Origin: Lachnospiraceae bacterium
Lineage (GTDB): Bacteria > Bacillota_A > Clostridia > Lachnospirales > Lachnospiraceae
NCBI GenBank assembly: GCA_017435025.1
Contig: JAFSFU010000010.1
Coordinates: 1-16,010, forward strand
Reading direction: 5' to 3'
Length of the DNA: 16,010 nucleotides
A model generated the notes under the pieces. It was given only the letters and a program-made list of their open reading frames with translations. It searched no databases and was not told the DNA's origin. The position numbers and the translations under genes are program-made. The stretch's first letter is position 1, and the number at the start of each line of letters is the position of its first letter. Shown here one piece after another: positions 7,730 to 13,518 of the stretch.

Positions 7730-7769
7730 TCTACTTATCCTCCTTTTATGTTTGTCCATCAGGACTCCC

Positions 7770-7919
7770 TTAGGAAGTCCGTCTCTTGTAACCGGCGATG
7801 CTCATGAAGTTCTCCTGGAGCTTATCCGAGAATTCCTTTCTTTCTCGTTCCGAGATCTCACTCCAAAGCATCGTCTTGCCCTCAACCGTTATGTAATTCG
7901 TAATCTTAATCTCCTGCAT
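7770..7919 (-). CDS. 49-aa conserved-type small phage/ICE protein
   Basis: 49 aa, beginning MQEIKITNYITVEGKTMLW, with GGAGGG about 6 nt upstream of the ATG. The pattern 'YITVxGK..LW.E...ERE...F...L...FM...GY+R' is one I associate with very small proteins in Firmicutes prophages and integrative elements, function unknown. It is soluble and charged. It lies between two other small genes of the operon and ends 40 nt before the next start. Confidence that it is translated is fairly high because of the ribosome-binding site. Confidence 0.62.
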   Translation of the reverse strand: MQEIKITNYITVEGKTMLWSEISERERKEFSDKLQENFMSIAGYKRRTS

Positions 7920-7975
7920 CACCATCCCTCCTTAATTGATTTTATGATGAGCGGGTTGTACTTGTTGCTAATCAC

Positions 7976-8083
7976 TTATAGCGACTGCAGAATCTGAAAT
8001 AACAACTTCCCCAACTCCCAACCAATGATCGTTGCTATAGAAAGGCATATTCTCTCGAGTATGCCTTTTTTATTCCCTTTCAT
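7976..8083 (-). CDS. 35-aa small hydrophobic peptide gene
   Basis: 35 aa (MKGNKKGILERICLSIATI...), with a near-perfect Shine-Dalgarno AAGGAGGTGG just upstream of the ATG. After a basic N-terminus the peptide is hydrophobic with amphipathic ends, so it probably sits at the membrane. It is the first gene after the Cro-like regulator in the leftward operon. An inverted repeat (8041-8068) lies within codons 5-14 and could fold in the mRNA. Peptides of this size are easily overcalled; the strength of the ribosome-binding site is the main argument for it. Confidence 0.5.
   Translation of the reverse strand: MKGNKKGILERICLSIATIIGWELGKLLFQILQSL
8041..8068 (+). terminator. Hairpin with T-run, rightward-oriented terminator-like
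   Basis: Arms AAAGGCATA (8041-8049) and TATGCCTTT (8060-8068) pair over 9 bp around a 10-nt loop, and the right arm runs into a T tract ending at 8071. Read rightward this is a plausible intrinsic terminator. No rightward gene lies to its left, so it may instead shield the promoter at 8104, or act as structure in the 35-aa gene's mRNA. Confidence 0.4.
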
Positions 8084-8103
8084 CCCCTCCACCTCCTTCC
8101 ATA

Positions 8104-8132
8104 TTGACATTCCCCACAGCCCATGCTATAGT
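8104..8132 (+). promoter_or_regulatory. Rightward consensus sigma-A promoter, antisense to the Cro-like gene
   Basis: TTGACA (8104-8109), a 17-bp spacer and TATAGT (8127-8132), with TGC directly before the -10 (extended -10). This matches consensus at 11 of 12 positions. Transcription would begin near 8139 and run rightward, antisense through the whole Cro-like gene, towards the repressor at 8561. No rightward gene starts before 8561. Confidence 0.6.
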
Positions 8133-8363
8133 TTAGTTATTCGAACATTTGTTCTGGCGCGGTAAGTTGTTTTCTTCCTGCAAAAAGTACTCCAATGGTC
8201 TTTCCAGAGCCTGACAGATTGCGTAATATTCAACTGCTTCGATTTTACGATTGCCATTTAATATCGCATTGACGGTCTGAATCGGAAGACCTGTTTTGTC
8301 AGATAAATATGTCTGCTTAATTCCTTTAGTATCCATATATGCTCTAATTTTTAATCCTAACAA
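8133..8363 (-). CDS. XRE-family helix-turn-helix regulator (Cro-like)
   Basis: 76 aa. A single HTH_3/XRE DNA-binding domain covers almost the whole protein: KIRAYMDTKGIKQTYLSDKTG holds the first helices, and PIQTVNAILNGNRK the recognition helix and following turn. There is no dimerisation or protease domain, which fits a Cro-type regulator of early phage genes. The start is TTG at 8363, with AGGAGGT about 7 nt upstream. It is the first gene of the leftward operon and is driven by the TTGACA/TATATT promoter at 8403-8431; operator-like repeats lie around that promoter. It faces away from the repressor at 8561, the classic divergent switch. Its coding region is fully crossed by the antisense promoter at 8104. 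Confidence 0.85.
   Translation of the reverse strand: MLGLKIRAYMDTKGIKQTYLSDKTGLPIQTVNAILNGNRKIEAVEYYAICQALERPLEYFLQEENNLPRQNKCSNN
8142..8155. promoter_or_regulatory. LexA/SOS-box-like operator
   Basis: CGAACATTTGTTCT matches the Gram-positive LexA (DinR) pattern CGAAC-N4-GTTCG at all but the last base. It lies at about +4 to +17 of the rightward promoter, where a bound repressor would block it, and it also overlaps the last codons of the Cro-like gene. It partly resembles the ACGAATATTTCGT palindrome at 8380, so the phage's own regulator is an alternative ligand. Confidence 0.5.
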
Positions 8364-8402
8364 TTTCCTACCTCCTCATACGAATATTTCGTTTACGCAT
8401 TT

Positions 8403-8431
8403 AATATACTACGGAATATTCGTATTGTCAA
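8403..8431 (-). promoter_or_regulatory. Leftward early promoter (PL/PR-type)
   Basis: On the minus strand: TTGACA (8426-8431), a 17-bp spacer and TATATT (8403-8408). It is an 11-of-12 match to sigma-A consensus and should drive the Cro-like gene and the replication operon. The spacer contains TACGGAATATTCGTA, an operator-like sequence, so repressor binding there would shut the promoter. Confidence 0.8.
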
Positions 8432-8504
8432 CGCAGAATTTCAATATTTCCGTATTTTAATCTTATTTTTTTACTCTTAACTTCGGATTTTCCGTATTAA
8501 ATTA

Positions 8505-8538
8505 TTGATTTTCCGTATTTGCTGTGGTAATCTATTAT
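8505..8538 (+). promoter_or_regulatory. Putative repressor promoter
   Basis: TTGATT (8505-8510) could serve as -35, with TAATCT (8528-8533) at 17 bp, or TATTAT (8533-8538) as a better -10 with a poor -35 match (TTTTCC, 8509-8514). The match is weak, and the TTTCCGTATT repeat at 8510 overlaps it. A short leader would carry the CGGAGG site before the ATG at 8561. Confidence 0.35.
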
Positions 8539-8560
8539 TACAAATACGGAGGATTGATAT

Positions 8561-8902
8561 ATGGGAGATATTAAAATAAATATTGCAAACAACATTGGAT
8601 ACTACAGAAAGAAAATAGGAATGACTCAAACTCAATTGGCAGAACGCTTGGGAGTGAAGACAACAACTGTTTCCACGTGGGAACGCGGTGCAAGCTCTCC
8701 TGATATTGAAACCCTATATGAAATCTGCAAAATGTTTGGTGTCTCTCTAGATGAAATGTACGGTGTTAATTCGAATATAATTAACGACACGAAGAAACCG
8801 TATGACGAAATGCTCACGGTCTACACCCGTAGCAAAAAGAACCTTTCACAGGAAGAGAAAATGAGACTTGCTCGCATCATATTATCTGATGATGAGGAAT
8901 GA
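8561..8902 (+). CDS. XRE-family phage repressor (ImmR/CI-like)
   Basis: 113 aa. N-terminal HTH_3 domain (residues ~8-62): NIGYYRKKIGMTQTQLAERL, then TTTVSTWERGASSPD as the recognition-helix region, typical of Firmicutes CI/ImmR repressors. The short C-terminal part (KKPYDEMLTVYTRSKKNLS... ending LSDDEE) has no S24 self-cleavage domain, so inactivation probably depends on the ImmA-like protease encoded 5 nt downstream. CGGAGG lies about 8 nt before the ATG. It should keep the leftward early promoter silent in the lysogen by binding repeats in 8380-8550. Confidence 0.85.
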   Translation: MGDIKINIANNIGYYRKKIGMTQTQLAERLGVKTTTVSTWERGASSPDIETLYEICKMFGVSLDEMYGVNSNIINDTKKPYDEMLTVYTRSKKNLSQEEKMRLARIILSDDEE

Positions 8903-8907
8903 TGTGA

Positions 8908-9555
8908 TTGAAATATTTAGAAATTGAATGGGCGACATTGCAGGTATTCCGGGAATGCGAGGTTCAATCCTTCCCGATCAACTGCTTCCACATCGCCCAG
9001 CACTATGGATTTAAGCTTGTACAATATAGTGCTTTGCCGGAGAATAAACGACAGGCCTGCTTGGAGCTGAGCGAAGACGCGTGTGTCATTGAACATACAT
9101 TGTTCTACAACGATTCCATGAGCGAGCATCGGATACGCTTCTCCATCGCACATGAACTGGGACATTATATTCTGCACACAGCCAACGAAGCAGATTCAAA
9201 CCAGTTTGCCGGATACCTTCTGGCTCCCAGAATGGCGATCCATTATGCCGATTGCAAGAATTGTGCTGATGTATCACAACTATTCAACATTTCAGAAGAA
9301 GCCGCGGACTATGCCTTCCGGGATTACCGACGATGGCACAGAATCGCCGTGTACCGGATGAACATCGTGGACAAGGCCATGTATGAGCATTTTTATAATA
9401 AGCAAATCCAGAAATTTGTATACAGTATCACCTACTGCTATGATTGCGATGAACTGTTGTACAACCAGCCTGGCATACATCAATGTCACCGGTGCCGGCA
9501 CCGACATCTGCGTTACCGAAGAGACTGGTTTGTGGATGAGGTTGTGGGGATATAG
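8908..9555 (+). CDS. ImmA/IrrE-family metallopeptidase with C-terminal zinc ribbon
   Basis: 215 aa. The zinc-protease motif HELGH is at residues 82-86, followed by EADSNQFAGYLLAP, the family's usual Glu-containing helix. In ICEBs1 and related phages, ImmA cleaves the repressor to trigger induction; the gene directly follows a repressor lacking its own protease domain, which supports the same job. The C-terminus carries CYDC...CHRC (C177, C180, C193, C196), a probable zinc ribbon not present in the minimal ImmA domain. The start is TTG at 8908: a stop codon lies directly upstream in frame, and GAGGA is about 10 nt away. A neighbouring GTG is out of frame. It is probably co-transcribed with the repressor. 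Confidence 0.82.
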   Translation: MKYLEIEWATLQVFRECEVQSFPINCFHIAQHYGFKLVQYSALPENKRQACLELSEDACVIEHTLFYNDSMSEHRIRFSIAHELGHYILHTANEADSNQFAGYLLAPRMAIHYADCKNCADVSQLFNISEEAADYAFRDYRRWHRIAVYRMNIVDKAMYEHFYNKQIQKFVYSITYCYDCDELLYNQPGIHQCHRCRHRHLRYRRDWFVDEVVGI

Positions 9556-9609
9556 CGTGGGACGATTCAAGATGCCTATTCTATAACAATTTATACCGAA
9601 AGGAAAAAT

Positions 9610-10182
9610 ATGGGGTTTTGGGATTTTTTTAAACGTAATAAGTGCACAGAGGAAATAGATGAATTTTCTCAGGCTTTTACATCACCTGAAGAATACTTTA
9701 TATTGGAAATGCGAATCCGATCTAGCACAATTCCACCTTCGCCAGATTTTAAGGTTTTGAATGACGACGAAATAGCTTTTTTTAACCATTTTTGTTCTGC
9801 ATTAACAACAGCCAAACTCAATCCATCGCGAATAGTCCTTACTCGATTATCAAACGGATGCTTTAATGTTGACTATGATGATATTTGCTATGTGGGAAAA
9901 ATCAATTTATACAAAACTTCAAATCCCACTTCATACGCAGTAATTAAACAAGGGAATAAACGTGCGACAAAAATCTTTAATTCTATAGAGGATGCACAAC
10001 ATTTTATCGATGTTAATCAAAATTACGAGATACAGGAACGCGTCATACATCATGAAACATATATGCACTACTTTATCGGATCTTCGACCTTCAAGGAACT
10101 TCACAATCCGTCACTGCAAGAATGCATAGATACGATCCCCCGCTGGATTAAATATATAAAATATTGCAAGCGTCAACCATAG
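9610..10182 (+). CDS. Unrecognised 190-aa cargo protein
   Basis: 190 aa, not recognised. It begins MGFWDFFKRN, a short amphipathic aromatic/basic segment of the kind that can touch membranes, but has no full transmembrane helix. The middle has a strand-rich region (NGCFNVDYDDICYVGKINLYK). A ribosome-binding site (AAAGGAAA) precedes the ATG. The gene and its neighbour are visibly more AT-rich than the replication genes and lie between the repressor cluster and the integrase, where lysogenic-conversion or exclusion genes are often carried. It is read in the same direction as the GIY-YIG gene, 46 nt upstream of it, so the two may form a unit. No function is claimed. Confidence 0.6.
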   Translation: MGFWDFFKRNKCTEEIDEFSQAFTSPEEYFILEMRIRSSTIPPSPDFKVLNDDEIAFFNHFCSALTTAKLNPSRIVLTRLSNGCFNVDYDDICYVGKINLYKTSNPTSYAVIKQGNKRATKIFNSIEDAQHFIDVNQNYEIQERVIHHETYMHYFIGSSTFKELHNPSLQECIDTIPRWIKYIKYCKRQP

Positions 10183-10228
10183 TATTTTAATTCATTAAGG
10201 TTAATGTATTAACGAGGAGGATTATATT

Positions 10229-11812
10229 ATGAAAAGAAAATGGTACCTACAAACATGGTTTATTGGTCTTTTGTTCTGTTTTTGGCCATTGGGCATTCCA
10301 TTCATTGCCGCTGTTATTCTCCTTGTCATTCAGATATTGCATGATAGGAAAGTAAGAAAGTTGAATGACGAAACGCAAAACGAATTGACAATGCTCAAAT
10401 TGCAAAAAGAGACTCTTACAAACGAAATAGCTTCTCTTAATAGCAAGTTATGTGAATTAGATGCAGATAGTTATTTTGTCGCTAAAGAAAAAACAGATGT
10501 TTTGAACAACAAATTTTCACAAATGGAAGCTGAATTCAACACAGAAAGCCAGAAAAATAACGATATTATTTCCAAGCTTCGTGATGAAATCACCACTTTG
10601 GAAGACAGATTCGAAAAGTTAAGCAAACAGACTGCAACCCAGGAAAGAAAGCTGCAGCGTTCCAAAGAGCTTTATCAGAGTGTTATTTATGCGATCAATA
10701 ACTTTACTGTAGAACCGCTCCGTTATTCTGACTGTAAGTTAAATACAATGGAGTTCGAAGAGCTGGATCTTATTGCTCCATCAATTACTCTCAAACTCCA
10801 TTGTATGGATGTAAAGAGTCTCCGTAAAGCATATAAAGATACTGAAAAACAAATCAATACAGTTCTGGAACAATATGCAGCTCGATATACGACCAAAGCA
10901 AATCGTTCCATTTACCAACTCATGGTTATTGCACTCCGCGCCGAACTGCAGAACATTCTTTATGAGTTGAAGTATGAAAAATTAGATGCCGCCATTGATA
11001 AAGTAAAAATCATGACCGCAAAATATCTTAAGATTGCCGGCGAAGGTAATCAGAGCATCGCTGGTACGCTTACAAAATTCATTGGAGAAATCGAGTACTT
11101 ATTTATCAATGCAGTAAAGATCGAGTATAACTACTATGTGAAACGTGAGCAAGCGAAGCAGGAACAGGCTGCAATCCGTGAGCAGATGCGCCAAGAAGCT
11201 GCTGAACGTAAAGCTTTGGAAGATGAGCGCAAACGTGTCGAGCGTGAAGAGTCTAAATATATTTCCGAACTCGACAAACTCAAAGAACAGCTTATCGCTG
11301 CTTCTGAAGATGAAATGCAGAAACTTAATGCACGTATTCTCCAGCTACAGGCCCAGCTATCCGATGTTGCGGTTAAGAAAAATGATATCATCAATCTGCA
11401 AAACGGCAAAGCTGGTAATATTTATATTATCAGCAACCTCGGTTCATTTGGTGAAGATGTCTTCAAGGTTGGCATGACTCGTCGTCTGAATCCGCAGGAT
11501 CGTGTTAATGAACTTGGAGACGCAAGTGTGCCATTCAAATTCGATGTACACAGTTTCATTTTCTCTGATGATGCTGTCAGCTTAGAGAACAAGCTCCACA
11601 ACATCTTAAATGATAAGCGTGTAAACAAAGTGAATTTACGAAAAGAATTTTTCAGAATCTCTATCGATGAGCTCGAGAAGTTGGTTAACGAAATTGAACC
11701 GACTGCTGAATTCAATAAAACAATGCTGGCTGAAGAATTCCGCCAGTCCTTATCTACTGATCAGCCATATACTGATGATTATCAGATTGCCGATGAGGAA
11801 ACTGATGAATAA
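10229..11812 (+). CDS. Membrane-anchored coiled-coil DUF4041 / T5orf172 (GIY-YIG) protein
   Basis: 527 aa. Layout: a hydrophobic N-terminal anchor (residues ~11-36, FIGLLFCFWPLGIPFIAAV...), a coiled coil (~41-145), a DUF4041-like helical domain (~150-305), a second charged coiled coil (~305-390), and a C-terminal T5orf172 / Mug113-type GIY-YIG nuclease domain (~397-485). In the last, NIYII and FKVGMT are the GIY and YIG strands, R425 lies in the next helix, and E453 (SLENKLHN) is the expected catalytic Glu. It is therefore predicted to be a nuclease held at the inner face of the membrane. An acidic tail ends the protein. The start has GAGGAGG about 9 nt upstream. Position beside the repressor suggests lysogenic expression. 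Superinfection exclusion or defence is inference. Confidence 0.78.
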   Translation: MKRKWYLQTWFIGLLFCFWPLGIPFIAAVILLVIQILHDRKVRKLNDETQNELTMLKLQKETLTNEIASLNSKLCELDADSYFVAKEKTDVLNNKFSQMEAEFNTESQKNNDIISKLRDEITTLEDRFEKLSKQTATQERKLQRSKELYQSVIYAINNFTVEPLRYSDCKLNTMEFEELDLIAPSITLKLHCMDVKSLRKAYKDTEKQINTVLEQYAARYTTKANRSIYQLMVIALRAELQNILYELKYEKLDAAIDKVKIMTAKYLKIAGEGNQSIAGTLTKFIGEIEYLFINAVKIEYNYYVKREQAKQEQAAIREQMRQEAAERKALEDERKRVEREESKYISELDKLKEQLIAASEDEMQKLNARILQLQAQLSDVAVKKNDIINLQNGKAGNIYIISNLGSFGEDVFKVGMTRRLNPQDRVNELGDASVPFKFDVHSFIFSDDAVSLENKLHNILNDKRVNKVNLRKEFFRISIDELEKLVNEIEPTAEFNKTMLAEEFRQSLSTDQPYTDDYQIADEETDE

Positions 11813-11825
11813 TTTTTAATACAAA

Positions 11826-11897
11826 ATAAAAAACCGGCTCCCGCTACCAACAGGAAACCGGTTTGCATATCCCTGAAGAGATACTCTAGATTAGCAC
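11826..11897 (-). ncRNA. Predicted ~70-nt small RNA, antisense to the GIY-YIG 3' UTR
   Basis: A complete minus-strand unit is visible. The promoter at 11902-11931 predicts a start near 11895-11897. About 30 nt later begins a 12-bp hairpin (AAACCGGTTTCC pairing with GGGAGCCGGTTT, two G-U pairs, 10-nt loop), followed by TTTTTTATTTT. The product would be about 70 nt and has no ribosome-binding site. It lies opposite the 3' untranslated region of the GIY-YIG mRNA, which extends to the terminator at 11951. The size and compactness recall antitoxin RNAs of type I toxin-antitoxin loci and phage regulatory RNAs. No toxin frame is seen next to it. The exact ends are estimates. Confidence 0.65.
11831..11864 (-). 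terminator. Strong leftward intrinsic terminator of the small RNA
   Basis: The outer arms are AAACCGG (11831-11837) and CCGGTTT (11858-11864); inner pairing extends the stem to 12 bp. On the minus strand a T-rich tail follows (TTTTTTATTTT). On the plus strand the sequence after the stem (GCATAT) has no T-run, so the terminator is directional. Confidence 0.75.
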
Positions 11898-11901
11898 TCA
11901 T

Positions 11902-11931
11902 ATTGTATCATCTTCGGGCACCCAAAGTCAA
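11902..11931 (-). promoter_or_regulatory. Promoter of the predicted small RNA
   Basis: On the minus strand: TTGACT (11926-11931), an 18-bp spacer and TACAAT (11902-11907). It matches consensus at 10 of 12 positions, with no leftward gene nearby other than the predicted RNA. Confidence 0.7.
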
Positions 11932-11950
11932 CGGAATCTGCATTCTGTTG

Positions 11951-11975
11951 GGGTGTATTTTTTGTACCCTTTTTT
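11951..11975 (+). terminator. Intrinsic terminator of the GIY-YIG transcript
   Basis: GGGTGTA (11951-11957) pairs with TGTACCC (11963-11969) with two G-U pairs around a TTTTT loop, followed by six T. It would end rightward transcripts from the cargo genes about 140 nt after the stop codon and separate them from the integrase. Confidence 0.65.
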
Positions 11976-12002
11976 CCATATATTTAACAGGGAGATGATA
12001 CA

Positions 12003-13451
12003 ATGACAAACAGTACTCTCGAAATCGGCGCTGCCTATATCCGAGTCAGTACCGATGATCAGACGGAGCTCTCGCCGGATGCGCAGCTGCGTGTGATCCT
12101 GGATGAGGCAAAAAAAGATGGTGTGATCATTCCTCCGGAATTTATATTCATGGAGGACCGTGGCCGATCAGGACGAAGAGCCGATAACCGGCCGGAGTTC
12201 CAAAGGATGATCGCGACCGCCAGGCAGAACCCATCACCATTCAAACATCTTTATCTCTGGAAATTCTCGCGTTTTGCCAGGAATCAGGAAGAAAGCACCT
12301 TCTACAAAGGCATCCTCCGGAAGAAATGCGGAGTCTCCGTAAAAAGCGTATCAGAGCCAATTATGGAGGGCATGTTTGGTCGTCTGATTGAGATGATCAT
12401 AGAATGGTTCGATGAGTTTTACTCTGTGAATCTTTCCGGAGAAGTGGTCCGCGGTATGACAGAAAAGGCCATGAGACAAGGATACCAGACTACGCCCTCT
12501 CTCGGTTATGATGCCGTTGGAGAAGGCAAGCCGTTTGTGATCAATGAGGAGCAGTATAAGATTGTTGAGTTCATTCATCAATCATACTACAGTGGAATGG
12601 ATATTCTGGAAATCGTCCGTGCCTGCAATGCACGAGGCTACCGGACCCGGCGCAGGAATCTGTTCGATGTCCGCGCGGTCAAGATCGTACTGACGAATAG
12701 TTTCTATGTGGGACTTGTCAAATGGAAGGATATTACATTCCAGGGTCCGCATGAGTGTCGTGAATCTGTTACGGGCATTTTTGCGGCGAACCAGGAACGG
12801 CTGCAGCGCGAATACCGCCCGAAAGGCAGGCGTGAAGCTTCTGCCTGCGCACACTGGCTGTCTGGACTTTTAAAATGCTCCACCTGTGGTGCTTCGCTCG
12901 GCTTCAATCGTACCAATGGAAAATCCGGACGAGCAGACTTCTTTCATTGTTGGAAGTATGCAAAAGGACTCCATGAAGGATCCTGCAGCATCAGCCGGAA
13001 AAAAGCGGAAGCCGCCGTATTGCAATCCTTAAAGATGATCATAGACACCAGTGAAGTAGAATTTACATATACGCAGTCAACGAACAACGCATCTGATAAT
13101 GAACTGTCGCTTCTGGCCGCCGCCCTGGAACGTCTGGAAACTAAAGAACTTAGGATCAGAGAAGCCTACGAGGGTGGTATCGATACGCTGGAAGAATTTA
13201 AACAGAACAAGCTCCGTTTACAGAAAGAACGAGAACAGATACTGGAAGAAATGAAAGCATATGAACAGATTCCGGAACAGGAACCGAAAGTCAGCAAAGA
13301 CGAGCTGCTGAAAAGAATCCGGACCGTTTACGATCTCATCCAGTCTCCCGAAGTACCTTCCGAGATCAAAGGAAATGCTCTGCGTCAGGTCCTTCAGAAG
13401 ATTGAATATGATGGAAAAACGAAAACGATGCAGTTCCATTACTACGTCTGA
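12003..13451 (+). CDS. Large serine recombinase (site-specific integrase)
   Basis: 482 aa. N-terminal resolvase domain (residues ~8-150): AAYIRVSTDDQ with the nucleophile Ser16, EDRGRSGRRADNRPEF, and LWKFSRFARNQ. Then come the recombinase domain (~165-285, from SLGYDAVGEG through NSFYVGLVKW), a zinc-ribbon domain with LLKCSTCGASL and FFHCWKYAKGLHEGSC, and a charged coiled-coil segment (~365-425) of the kind that controls integration versus excision. It integrates and, with a directionality factor, excises the element using short non-identical sites. GGGAGA precedes the ATG. It is the last gene before the attachment junction and has its own terminator. All catalytic motifs look intact, so the element should still be mobile. 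At 482 aa it is at the shorter end of the family. The directionality factor is not identifiable here. Confidence 0.93.
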   Translation: MTNSTLEIGAAYIRVSTDDQTELSPDAQLRVILDEAKKDGVIIPPEFIFMEDRGRSGRRADNRPEFQRMIATARQNPSPFKHLYLWKFSRFARNQEESTFYKGILRKKCGVSVKSVSEPIMEGMFGRLIEMIIEWFDEFYSVNLSGEVVRGMTEKAMRQGYQTTPSLGYDAVGEGKPFVINEEQYKIVEFIHQSYYSGMDILEIVRACNARGYRTRRRNLFDVRAVKIVLTNSFYVGLVKWKDITFQGPHECRESVTGIFAANQERLQREYRPKGRREASACAHWLSGLLKCSTCGASLGFNRTNGKSGRADFFHCWKYAKGLHEGSCSISRKKAEAAVLQSLKMIIDTSEVEFTYTQSTNNASDNELSLLAAALERLETKELRIREAYEGGIDTLEEFKQNKLRLQKEREQILEEMKAYEQIPEQEPKVSKDELLKRIRTVYDLIQSPEVPSEIKGNALRQVLQKIEYDGKTKTMQFHYYV

Positions 13452-13459
13452 CCCTTGAG

Positions 13460-13483
13460 AAACCTTGTATTTACAGGGTTTTT
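13460..13483 (+). terminator. Intrinsic terminator of the integrase gene
   Basis: AAACCTTGT (13460-13468) pairs with ACAGGGTTT (13473-13481) over 9 bp with one G-U pair around a 4-nt loop; T residues continue to 13483. It begins 8 nt after the integrase stop, just before the element ends. Confidence 0.7.
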
Positions 13484-13518
13484 CGCACATATTGAGTTTT
13501 TACAGTATGGGGGCCCCG
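13484..13518. other. Right attachment junction (attR) within cotJC
   Basis: Element sequence gives way to host coding sequence here. CotJC homology starts at about 13503, with the codons for QYGGPDGE, while the preceding codons do not resemble the CotJC N-terminus. The recombination core should fall within or near 13500-13518, which includes GGGGCCCC (13510-13517). The exact crossover cannot be fixed without the left junction, which is outside the window. Confidence 0.7.

Larger units (their letters stand above)
8380..8550. promoter_or_regulatory. Divergent switch region with operator-like repeats
   Basis: The AT-rich region between the two regulators contains TTTCCGTATT three times in direct orientation (from 8447, 8489 and 8510) and related inverted sequences at 8410-8417 (TACGGAAT) and 8543-8550 (AATACGGA). 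A second motif, the palindrome ACGAAtatTTCGT (8380-8392), lies in the leader of the Cro-like gene. Sites fall on the leftward promoter and across the repressor's own promoter and ribosome-binding region, so the repressor probably autoregulates. Confidence 0.65.

Noticed and set aside
11855..11864. AAACCGGTTT palindrome as a protein-binding operator
   Set aside because: It is better explained as one arm of the longer 12-bp terminator hairpin with a T tail.
11782..11901. Minus-strand frame of 39 codons (MSANLEYLFRDM... with a hydrophobic stretch) through the small RNA, a possible type I toxin
   Set aside because: Its ATG touches the -10 box and lies upstream of the expected transcription start, it has no ribosome-binding site, and the strong terminator would cut the message before its end.
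13455..13502. Upstream extension of the CotJC frame to a TTG, suggesting a new fusion protein made from the lysogen
   Set aside because: There is no ribosome-binding site, the segment encodes the integrase terminator hairpin, and the residues do not resemble the CotJC N-terminus.
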